The position numbers were made by a program, and so were the translations under genes. A DNA stretch of 5,245 bases from JAWXBR01 sp034440235 (GTDB taxonomy: Bacteria > Bacteroidota > Ignavibacteria > Kapaibacteriales > Kapaibacteriaceae), in NCBI GenBank assembly GCA_034440235.1, contig JAWXBR010000028.1:1-5245 (forward strand). The letters are read 5' to 3'. Shown here one piece after another: positions 1-5,245 of the stretch. The notes under the pieces are model-generated. The model was given only the letters and a program-made list of their open reading frames with translations, did no database searches and had not been told where the DNA came from. How positions within the stretch are numbered: position 1 is the first letter of the stretch; the number at the start of each line of letters is the position of its first letter.

Positions 1-1
1 A

Positions 2-1189
2 ACCTACTCGTCGAATAAGCTGGTGTCGATTGCTTCGGCGACGAAAGGACTCTCCGGACTCGTTATCATGGGCATGGTGGACGACGGCATCCTTTCGTTT
101 GATGATAAACTAGGTGACCTTATTACTGATGTAGAAAGTTCGAAACGTGACATCACAGTGCGACAGTTGTTTTCGTTTACGTCCGGACTCCAAGGCAATC
201 TTACCGGACCAACCGCATGTGTTGAGAATACTGCCTACACGGGCACACTCGCCGACTGCGTAAACGAAGTCTTACTGCAACAACTCGTTGCAGCACCCGG
301 CGCGGCATTTAATTATGGTAGCGACGGCATGCACGTGGCTGGTCGTCTGGCAGAAATGAAAAGTGGCCTGCCACTAGCGAGCGGAGATGCATGGGATACA
401 TTATTCTTAAACCATGTTACTAAGCCCCTTGGCCTGACCCTTACCGGATTCGATTTAAAGAGCTTTTACGAAACGGACAATCCGCGTATCGATGGCGGTG
501 CTGCGTCTACAGCGAACGAATACTTACAGGCACTGATTATGATGTTGTCAGGGGGCGAATACAAGGGGCTGCGTGTGCTTTCATCCCAGGCCCTCGATAC
601 GATGACGTCGGACCAGACGCGCGGTGCCACCATCGGCTACACGCCTTATCTGCAATACGAATCGCTTCGAACGGGAATAAAGGACACGCGGTATGGTGTT
701 GGCTTTTGGAGAGAACGCATCGATAGTGCCACGGGACGTGCACTCGAAGTATCATCGCAAGGAAGGTTTGGCTTTAGTCCGTGGATCGATTTCGAGCGCG
801 GCTACTGCGCAGTGCTTTCTGTGCGCTCAGATTTAACAGCGATGTACCCAACGTATTTGAAATTGAAGGACGCGATTCGTCGAGCATTCGATGCAACAAC
901 GAGTGTTGACGACGCACACAACGACAGGCGCTGTCCTGACGGCCTAAAAGAAGAACCCCACCAACTCTGGGAGCTCGTGGGGTTCGTTGATGTTCTTGGA
1001 CGTTTTGTCGACCCTTCCGCTCAGGCTTACTCCTTATGTCTCGAACGTGCGTTTGATGACACTTACTCTAACATGAACGTGGGTTACTCGAAAACAGTCG
1101 GTACGCGCAAACCGCAGTACCGTACTACGATCCTTTCTTCTTACCAAGCTCTCGAACGTATGCAGCAAGCTGCATTGCATCATCGGTAG
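2..1189 (+). CDS. Beta-lactamase-related serine hydrolase, 5'-truncated by the window edge
   Basis: The reading frame is open from base 2, so the true start lies upstream; the GTG at 23 sits only four codons before the active-site motif and cannot be the start. The nucleophile motif SATK is at 35-46. The second motif is YGS (Tyr codon 314-316) in a YGSDGMHVAGRLAE context, the usual place for YxN/YxS. The third box appears to be SQG (755-763), followed by FGFSPWID, where classical enzymes have HTG or KTG. The central NPRIDGGAASTANEY block is typical of the class C beta-lactamase / family VIII esterase superfamily (COG1680). Two Cys (codons near 218 and 257) could form a disulfide, consistent with an exported enzyme. 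The catalytic domain ends near 890. About 98 further residues include GFVDVLGRFVD, resembling a type IX secretion C-terminal domain. The last 21 codons and stop are antisense to the cytochrome gene. Substrate is unknown; esterase or peptidase activity is as likely as beta-lactamase. Confidence 0.87.
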   Translation, partial: TYSSNKLVSIASATKGLSGLVIMGMVDDGILSFDDKLGDLITDVESSKRDITVRQLFSFTSGLQGNLTGPTACVENTAYTGTLADCVNEVLLQQLVAAPGAAFNYGSDGMHVAGRLAEMKSGLPLASGDAWDTLFLNHVTKPLGLTLTGFDLKSFYETDNPRIDGGAASTANEYLQALIMMLSGGEYKGLRVLSSQALDTMTSDQTRGATIGYTPYLQYESLRTGIKDTRYGVGFWRERIDSATGRALEVSSQGRFGFSPWIDFERGYCAVLSVRSDLTAMYPTYLKLKDAIRRAFDATTSVDDAHNDRRCPDGLKEEPHQLWELVGFVDVLGRFVDPSAQAYSLCLERAFDDTYSNMNVGYSKTVGTRKPQYRTTILSSYQALERMQQAALHHR

Positions 1190-2360
1190 AAACATGTCCG
1201 TTGAACATAGGCATGAAGGAGTCGGGAAAGTAAACATGGTTATTAAGGATAACGTCGACAAGGGTAGAGTCTTCGGGGTACTTCTCGTTTGCTCCTAGAA
1301 CACTTACAACGCCGCTGTCTGTTGTACTATGGCATCGCACACATTCGTACTTGTAGTACAGCTGACGTCCCCGCGAACCATTTGCAGCATCTGCATACGT
1401 GTCGTTCGCTACTTCGGCCTTATTAATTGTTGGCACCGTACGCAGGTATGCGTACAACGATCGCAGCTCAAGATCTGTTAAGTACGTTGCACGCACCATC
1501 GGAAACATGAATACCGATCCGTCAGGCTTGACGCCTGTGCGCATAGTTCGCATGAATTGATCTTGCGTCCATTTACCAATGCCCGTTGCCTCATCAGGCG
1601 TAAGGTTTGGCGTTGTTACAAGCTTTCCGTTGATATCGCCCATTCTGTTGCCGCCACCAAAAAAGTCCAACGACTTCTCAGGCGTTTGAACATCCATCTC
1701 CTTGAAATCGCCGCTATGACACGTAAAGCAATCGTAATTGAATGCTATGTACTTGCCGAATGACACAGGATTCGAAGTATCCGGCAGCGGTATAGGTGCC
1801 GAGGGATAGTCATACGGCTTGAACATAAAACGCGCAAGCCCCTTTGCCAGAAGTGTTGGAGAGGATTCACGATTCTCGGCATCCGATGGTGCTACGAGAG
1901 GATCGTCGCTCCGGAGAAATGCGATAACGCTTTTAAGATCTTCGTCGGCCATGTGCAAGAACTTCGGCATCCACGGCGGAACGTAGAGTCCGGTCTTCGG
2001 ATGAACCCCCGTCCGCAAAATAAACGCAATCTCACCATCAGTCCAGCCGCCAATACCCTTTGTTGGGTGCTGCGTAATGTTCTTCGAAAATGCAGTGCCA
2101 AACTCCGCTGGCAGTTCCTTTAATTCATTACCGCTAAGCTTCTTCGTCGCTGGGTCGAAGTGACATTGGTTACAAAGCATCGTTGCAATCTTGCGTCCTT
2201 TCGCCACCCGCGCCGGCGTCACCTCCACCTTCAGATCCACCTTCTTCAATTTATCGGGGTACTCTGGCAACCCCGACATCGCTATGAAGCCAACAAAACC
2301 CGCAATTACTAGCACAACTCCAAGTACTATTAGCCCCAGTACTTTGAAAAAGCTCTTCAT
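1125..2360 (-). CDS. Membrane-anchored triheme cytochrome c
   Basis: The 411-residue product has an N-terminal hydrophobic helix (about residues 7-28) without a clear cleavage site, so it is probably a signal anchor placing the rest in the periplasm. Three haem-binding CxxCH motifs are present: CNQCH at 63-67, CFTCH at 211-215 and CVRCH at 340-344. Each is followed by Met-rich stretches offering sixth ligands: PPWMPKF near 128, FMFPM near 284 and FMPMF near 382. Domains 1 and 2 share the N-[IL]-T, GIG-x-WT, R-TG-V and A-[FY]-LR landmarks of the cytochrome subunits of alcohol and gluconate dehydrogenases (AdhB-like). The third domain is shorter. It presumably passes electrons between a periplasmic donor and a terminal oxidase or other acceptor, but no dehydrogenase partner is visible here. 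The ATG at 2360 is supported by a strong Shine-Dalgarno, AGGAGGG, four bases upstream. The 3' end overlaps the convergent hydrolase gene by 65 bases. Confidence 0.93.
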   Translation of the reverse strand: MKSFFKVLGLIVLGVVLVIAGFVGFIAMSGLPEYPDKLKKVDLKVEVTPARVAKGRKIATMLCNQCHFDPATKKLSGNELKELPAEFGTAFSKNITQHPTKGIGGWTDGEIAFILRTGVHPKTGLYVPPWMPKFLHMADEDLKSVIAFLRSDDPLVAPSDAENRESSPTLLAKGLARFMFKPYDYPSAPIPLPDTSNPVSFGKYIAFNYDCFTCHSGDFKEMDVQTPEKSLDFFGGGNRMGDINGKLVTTPNLTPDEATGIGKWTQDQFMRTMRTGVKPDGSVFMFPMVRATYLTDLELRSLYAYLRTVPTINKAEVANDTYADAANGSRGRQLYYKYECVRCHSTTDSGVVSVLGANEKYPEDSTLVDVILNNHVYFPDSFMPMFNGHVSTDDAMQLAAYVRELGKKKGS

Positions 2361-2363
2361 GAA

Positions 2364-2370
2364 CCCTCCT
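2364..2370 (-). promoter_or_regulatory. Strong Shine-Dalgarno of the cytochrome c gene
   Basis: On the minus strand the bases read AGGAGGG, followed by TTC and the ATG at 2360-2358. This fixes the cytochrome start. It also shows that this genome uses canonical ribosome binding sites, in contrast to the two plus-strand starts at 2520 and 4804, which lack one. Confidence 0.85.
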
Positions 2371-2375
2371 TAGTG

Positions 2376-2395
2376 GTTACGTGACGGCGCGTAAC
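2376..2395. promoter_or_regulatory. Inverted repeat GTTACG-N8-CGTAAC, possible operator
   Basis: Perfect 6-bp half-sites, GTTACG and CGTAAC, flank 8 bases. With one mismatch (a G-U wobble if transcribed on the plus strand) the symmetry extends to 2373-2398. It lies 6 bases upstream of the cytochrome Shine-Dalgarno. It could be a regulator-binding dyad or a weak leader hairpin in the cytochrome mRNA. A match of this size in a 159-base region may also be chance. Confidence 0.3.
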
Positions 2396-2508
2396 TACGA
2401 AGAATCTGCAAACAATCCAACTCGCCCCGTGAACTACCACAGCCTTACATCTTTAGCCCCTTTGTGCCCCTTAGCCTAGATCATCAGATCTGAGTTGACA
2501 ATGCTGGG

Positions 2509-2516
2509 TAAATTTG
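2509..2516 (+). promoter_or_regulatory. Possible -7/-10 promoter element of the receptor gene
   Basis: The bases TAAATTTG match the TAnnTTTG consensus of the Bacteroidota primary sigma factor -7 element. The box ends three bases before the ATG at 2520, so a transcript from it would begin at or almost at the start codon. No matching -33 TTTG lies at the expected distance. A TTGACA at 2495-2500 is too close to act as its -35 box, so the call is tentative. Confidence 0.25.
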
Positions 2517-2519
2517 AAC

Positions 2520-4685
2520 ATGCGCCGTTTGCTTGTTGTCATCATTTCGTTCATCGTCATGCCCCATGTAATGTATGCGTCGTATGCGCTGCGTGACACG
2601 ACAACAGCAACAAAGAGCGATTCAACAGCAACAAAGAGCGATTCAACAGCAATAAAGAGCGATTCAACAGCAACAAGATCAAAGCGTGGCGACACAACCA
2701 TCTATCGTGTGAAGGGTGTTGTAGTCGATGCCGAGCGCTTCCTAACGAGCGGCTCCGAGGCGATGATGCCGCAGACGACGCTTACTGCTGACTTTATGAA
2801 ACGCCTCGCTCCGGTTCAAGTGTCCGATGCGTTGCAAGGTGTGCCGGGACTGTTTGTTCGCGATTATGGTGGGTTAGGGGGCTTGAAGACTGCGTCGATA
2901 CGTAGTGGCTCGTCGGCACAAACGTTGGTGCTCATCGATGGAATTCGGCTGACGAGTGCGCAGAACGGACAAGTTGATCTTGGGACGATTCCGGTGAGCT
3001 TTATAGGCAGCATCGATGTGTTGCGTGGTGGTGCATCTGCACTTTATGGCGCTAATGCGCTTACGGGCGTTGTGCGGTTGAACATGCAGCTGCCTTCTTC
3101 AACTTCAGCACATGCCTCGTTTGCAGAGGGATCGTTCGAAGAGCAACGATCGCATGTCGACGTAGGAGTTGTAACAGATGTAGCGCGCATCGGAGCAGCC
3201 GTCGAGCTCAGCACAACGCGTGGTTCGTTCCCGTATACGTTTAATGCGTTTGGTAATGAAGAGCGCCTAAACCGCGAAAACGGTGATGCTCGAAATCTTA
3301 ACCTTTTCTTATGTGCCGACTTCGACGAATTGTATGTGCTGGCCCTCGGACGTTCCTCGCAGCGCGGTGTGCCGGGTGCTGTTGTGCAGGGCAACACATC
3401 GCAAACGCGTGCCCGCCTCGACGACGAAGATGGTATGATCGGGCTTCGGCATCGTCTTGTACTAGGCAGTGACTGGACGCTGCGCTCGAATGCATCTGTG
3501 CGTGCGTTCGAGCAACGTTATCGTGACCCCGATGCAAACCTCAGGGGACTTGGTGGATTAAACGAACTGTACATGCTGCGCGATGGTAATGCATCGATGA
3601 CTTTCATGCGCTCTACCGCAGGCGTTGTTCAGCAATACAGCATCGAAGGAGCGTATGCCGATCTGCGCGGAGGTGGACTTCAACCAGACGTCGGCGACTT
3701 TGTCGCACGGCGTAGCATACACGCCACCGCTTCATTCGAAGGACACCTCGACTCCGTCTTAGGGCCAGGCAACGAACCATTAGTCGGGCATAACGACGAA
3801 CCTTTAGTCGGGCCTAGCTCCGGTTTCAGATTCGGTAAGGGGCTCTCGGTGCAAGGGGCTCTGCGTGTCGATGCGTTCAGTGATGCAGGCACAGCTCTCT
3901 CGCCGCTTCTAGCATTGCGATGGGAATTGCAAGACGAACGCGACAGTGACTCGCCATCAACTACAACGGAGGCTTGGCTTGGCTTGAAGTTTTCTGGTAC
4001 CGCAATCCGCACTTCGTGGAGCTTCAACTTTCGTCCACCATCTTTTAACGAACTTTACTATCTCAACTACGGCACTGCAACATTACGCCCAGAGCGTGCT
4101 CACACCGTATCTGTTGGCGCAACAACAATCATCTCGCAAATGTTTGCCGTCGACCTAGATGTGTTCGGCATGTCTACGCATGATCTCATTCTCTCGGTGC
4201 CGGTGAGTCCGGTAATTACGAGTGCGCAGAACGTCGGACGCACTCAGAACCTCGGTCTCGAAGCAACAGTGCGTGCATCGTTGTTAGACAACAGACTTAT
4301 GGGCACCTGGAGTTATTCACTGCAGGATGCACGCGATAAAACAGGCAGACCGTTCCTCGACGGAACGATGCTGCCGTACACGCCACCTGAAATGATTGCT
4401 GTTGGATTGCATTGGCGCGAAGAGAACTCGTGGATTGGCGGAGCGCAATGGCAGTACACAAGCTACCGTTACTCACAGCCCGGAGGCGAGCCTACGAGCC
4501 TTCTCGACCCGTACCACTTGGTTTCCGCCTACATCGGAGCTGTCGGCAGCGTTGGCAAGGCAGGCGCTGAAGTCCGCCTTAGTGTGCAGAACATCTTCGA
4601 CGCTTCGTATGTGGTTGTACGAGGGTATCCGATGCCCGGGCGTATGATATGGGCGTCGATTACGCTAAATTTTACAGAGATTTGA
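2520..4685 (+). CDS. BtuB-like TonB-dependent outer-membrane receptor
   Basis: This is a 721-residue outer-membrane receptor using TonB energy to import a scarce nutrient. A signal peptide (MRRLLVVIIS onward, likely cut after SYA at residue 23) is followed by a low-complexity linker of TATKSDS repeats (29-55). The TonB box region is IYRVKGVVVDAERF (about 61-74). The plug runs to about 190, with SDALQGVPGLFVR, SIRSGSSAQTLVLIDGIRL and DVLRGGASALYGANALTGVV, which parallel E. coli BtuB closely (LVLIDGVRL; SAVYGSDAIGGVV). The barrel carries FRPPSFNELYYLNYG with LRPERAH (about 505-528) and ends in NIFDASYVVVRGYPMPGR and a final strand closing on Phe718. Cobalamin or another corrinoid is the likeliest ligand, though siderophore receptors share this architecture. 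ATG 2520 is preferred over TTG 2514 because it starts directly on the basic signal-peptide region. Neither has a Shine-Dalgarno. It is longer than E. coli BtuB (614 residues), partly through the linker and loop insertions. Confidence 0.9.
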   Translation: MRRLLVVIISFIVMPHVMYASYALRDTTTATKSDSTATKSDSTAIKSDSTATRSKRGDTTIYRVKGVVVDAERFLTSGSEAMMPQTTLTADFMKRLAPVQVSDALQGVPGLFVRDYGGLGGLKTASIRSGSSAQTLVLIDGIRLTSAQNGQVDLGTIPVSFIGSIDVLRGGASALYGANALTGVVRLNMQLPSSTSAHASFAEGSFEEQRSHVDVGVVTDVARIGAAVELSTTRGSFPYTFNAFGNEERLNRENGDARNLNLFLCADFDELYVLALGRSSQRGVPGAVVQGNTSQTRARLDDEDGMIGLRHRLVLGSDWTLRSNASVRAFEQRYRDPDANLRGLGGLNELYMLRDGNASMTFMRSTAGVVQQYSIEGAYADLRGGGLQPDVGDFVARRSIHATASFEGHLDSVLGPGNEPLVGHNDEPLVGPSSGFRFGKGLSVQGALRVDAFSDAGTALSPLLALRWELQDERDSDSPSTTTEAWLGLKFSGTAIRTSWSFNFRPPSFNELYYLNYGTATLRPERAHTVSVGATTIISQMFAVDLDVFGMSTHDLILSVPVSPVITSAQNVGRTQNLGLEATVRASLLDNRLMGTWSYSLQDARDKTGRPFLDGTMLPYTPPEMIAVGLHWREENSWIGGAQWQYTSYRYSQPGGEPTSLLDPYHLVSAYIGAVGSVGKAGAEVRLSVQNIFDASYVVVRGYPMPGRMIWASITLNFTEI
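2604..2676 (+). repeat. 21-bp in-frame tandem repeat in the receptor linker, about 3.5 copies
   Basis: Units at 2604-2624 and 2625-2645 are identical. The unit at 2646-2666 differs by one C-to-T change (Thr to Ile), and a partial fourth unit runs 2667-2676. Each unit encodes the heptapeptide TATKSDS. Because the period is seven codons, copy-number change keeps the frame. It lies between the signal peptide and the TonB box, so it only lengthens a flexible periplasmic linker. Confidence 0.95.
3771..3813 (+). repeat. Short direct repeat inside the receptor barrel
   Basis: Two 19-base copies, 3771-3789 and 3795-3813, match except for two positions and have a 24-base period. They encode NEPLVGHN followed by DEPLVGPS (about residues 418-433 of the receptor). 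The segment is Gly/Pro/Asn-rich and probably lies in a loop between barrel strands. Confidence 0.75.
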
Positions 4686-4690
4686 AATGC

Positions 4691-4721
4691 TGATTCCGGG
4701 AATCATTCTCTCCCGGAATCA
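4691..4721 (+). terminator. Terminator-like hairpin after the receptor gene
   Basis: The left arm TGATTCCGGGA (4691-4701) and right arm TCCCGGAATCA (4711-4721) pair perfectly over 11 bp around a 9-base loop, starting five bases after the receptor stop. No run of T follows immediately; the next bases are TCGACGTAACCC, with TTTAAAATATA further on. It may therefore be a factor-assisted terminator or an mRNA-stabilising 3' hairpin rather than a classical intrinsic terminator. Confidence 0.6.
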
Positions 4722-4789
4722 TCGACGTAACCCGTTTAAAATATAGGAAACACCAGATGTCCAGAACTGCCTCGATTCTCACTGCAATC

Positions 4790-4795
4790 TATACT
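4790..4795 (+). promoter_or_regulatory. Possible -10 box before the secreted-protein gene
   Basis: TATACT lies eight bases before the ATG at 4804. No good -35 hexamer is seen 16-18 bases upstream, and there is no Shine-Dalgarno between the box and the start. If used, it would give a nearly leaderless transcript. This is weak evidence from a single hexamer. Confidence 0.2.
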
Positions 4796-4803
4796 TAAGT
4801 GAA

Positions 4804-5245
4804 ATGAGAAATCGAACCTACTCGACCTTGCGCCGGTGTGTCTTCTACATGTGCATACTCCTTTGCATGTTCATACTCATGTTCTCAAATTCTTCGGCGC
4901 AATACGAACGTCAAAGTATCGACACTGTAGTCGCTTTTACACCTGGCACAAAACAAACGTCCGGACAAACCCCTGCGTTTTTTCCGAAGAACATTGTTGG
5001 CGTGCCAGATCCACGGGCCGACACCGCTGTGCCCGTTACAGATCCGCGATCGGTGTGTTCGATTGGGTATGGTGGAACTATCACCGTTGGGTTTTCAAAC
5101 CACGTTGTGGTAGACGGTCCGGGTGCGGACTTCACAGTCTTCGAAAACGCATTCCTCTTTAGTTCGACTCGCACGTATGCCGAACCCGCAACGGTCGAAG
5201 TTAGTAGGGATGGAATTATTTATAAATTGTTCCCCTATAATACAC
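4804..5245 (+). CDS. Secreted surface protein with DGPGADFTVFENAF motif, 3'-truncated by the window edge
   Basis: An ATG at 4804 opens a frame that runs to the window end without a stop, giving 147 visible residues. The N-terminus has a basic stretch (MRNRTYSTLRR) and a hydrophobic core rich in Cys, Met, Phe and Leu, with a likely cut after NSSA (residue 32) leaving Gln33. The mature part shows FFPKNIVGVPDP (59-70), IGYGGTITVGF (87-97), VVVDGPGADFTVFENAF (101-117) and EPATVEVSRDG (127-137). This order (FPxNIxGxP, GGxIxxGF, DGPGxDFxVFEN, EPAxVxVSxDG) is characteristic of a secreted, probably beta-sandwich family of unknown biochemical function found near TonB receptors, particularly BtuB-like ones. 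It is therefore plausibly surface-exposed or exported and linked to the receptor just upstream, 118 bases away on the same strand. C-terminal sorting or anchoring domains cannot be seen. No lipobox is apparent: the Cys residues lie inside the hydrophobic core. Confidence 0.8.
   Translation, partial: MRNRTYSTLRRCVFYMCILLCMFILMFSNSSAQYERQSIDTVVAFTPGTKQTSGQTPAFFPKNIVGVPDPRADTAVPVTDPRSVCSIGYGGTITVGFSNHVVVDGPGADFTVFENAFLFSSTRTYAEPATVEVSRDGIIYKLFPYNT

Larger units (their letters stand above)
2361..2519. other. Divergent intergenic region between cytochrome c and receptor genes
   Basis: This 159-base stretch must carry the promoters of both divergent genes. It holds the cytochrome Shine-Dalgarno, a dyad at 2376-2395, a short AGATC/GATCT dyad (2478-2491), the near-repeat TAGCCCCTTTG / TGCCCCTTAG around 2453-2474, and a TAAATTTG box just before the receptor start. 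I found no conserved blocks of a cobalamin riboswitch and no ORF worth calling. Confidence 0.6.

Noticed and set aside
23..25. GTG as the start of the serine hydrolase
   Set aside because: The frame is open to the window edge and the catalytic SATK motif would fall at residue 5, whereas family members have many residues, including a signal peptide, before it.
2478..2491. AGATC-ATCA-GATCT dyad
   Set aside because: Only five base pairs with a four-base loop; expected by chance in a region of this size.
2495..2500. TTGACA as a -35 box
   Set aside because: A -10 box at 17 bases would fall inside the coding start of the receptor, and the TAAATTTG box is only eight bases away, so the spacing fits neither.
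2361..2519. Cobalamin riboswitch upstream of the BtuB-like receptor
   Set aside because: I looked for the conserved B12-box and core blocks expected before a BtuB gene and saw none; the region is also short for a full riboswitch.
2604..2676. CRISPR-like array
   Set aside because: The 21-bp units are contiguous without spacers and lie in frame within a coding sequence.
2471..2701. Minus-strand frame containing repeated VAVESLF
   Set aside because: The apparent protein repeat is the reverse reading of the 21-bp tandem repeat that encodes TATKSDS in the receptor.
3044..3397. Minus-strand open frame of 117 codons inside the receptor gene
   Set aside because: It is fully antisense to a well-supported receptor frame, and its Arg/Ser/Thr/Pro-rich product shows no recognisable motif. 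The minus-strand frames at 3298-3537 and 3680-4027 are rejected for the same reason.
4836..5162. Plus-strand frame with a Cys/His/Arg-rich product
   Set aside because: It lies out of frame inside the secreted-protein gene starting at 4804, whose signal peptide and conserved motifs make it the real coding frame. The minus-strand frame 4911-5174 is also a shadow.

Overview
The window reads like a bacterial chromosome segment from the Bacteroidota/Chlorobi side of the tree; a Kapabacteria- or Ignavibacteria-like genome is my best guess. The reasons are a BtuB-like TonB-dependent receptor next to a secreted surface protein of a type common in that superphylum, a DVLGR motif like those in type IX secretion C-terminal domains at the tail of a secreted hydrolase, and weak or absent Shine-Dalgarno sites before two of the three visible starts. 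This is inference; there is no rRNA or other taxonomic marker.

Layout. Positions 2-1189 (+) hold the 3' part of a beta-lactamase-related serine hydrolase whose start lies upstream of the window. It converges on, and overlaps by 65 bases, a minus-strand gene (1125-2360) for a membrane-anchored triheme cytochrome c. A 159-base divergent intergenic region (2361-2519) separates the cytochrome from a plus-strand TonB-dependent receptor (2520-4685) whose plug and barrel landmarks resemble the cobalamin receptor BtuB. A 118-base gap containing a perfect 11-bp hairpin follows. Then comes the 5' part of a secreted surface protein (4804 to the window end), cut by the right edge.

How the genes may work together. 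The receptor and the secreted protein are co-directional and plausibly form a nutrient-capture module at the outer membrane. Proteins with GG-x-I-T-x-GF and DGPGxDFxVFENxF motifs are recurrent neighbours of BtuB-like receptors, so vitamin B12 or a related corrinoid is the leading substrate. I see no cobalamin riboswitch, so this rests on similarity and context. The cytochrome is probably a separate respiratory gene, and the hydrolase a separate exported enzyme.

The more unusual points are a 21-bp in-frame tandem repeat that lengthens the linker between signal peptide and TonB box, a second short duplication inside the receptor barrel, the antisense overlap of the two left-hand genes, and possible leaderless starts for the receptor and the secreted protein. 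I found no CRISPR array, tRNA, rRNA, insertion sequence or replication origin.
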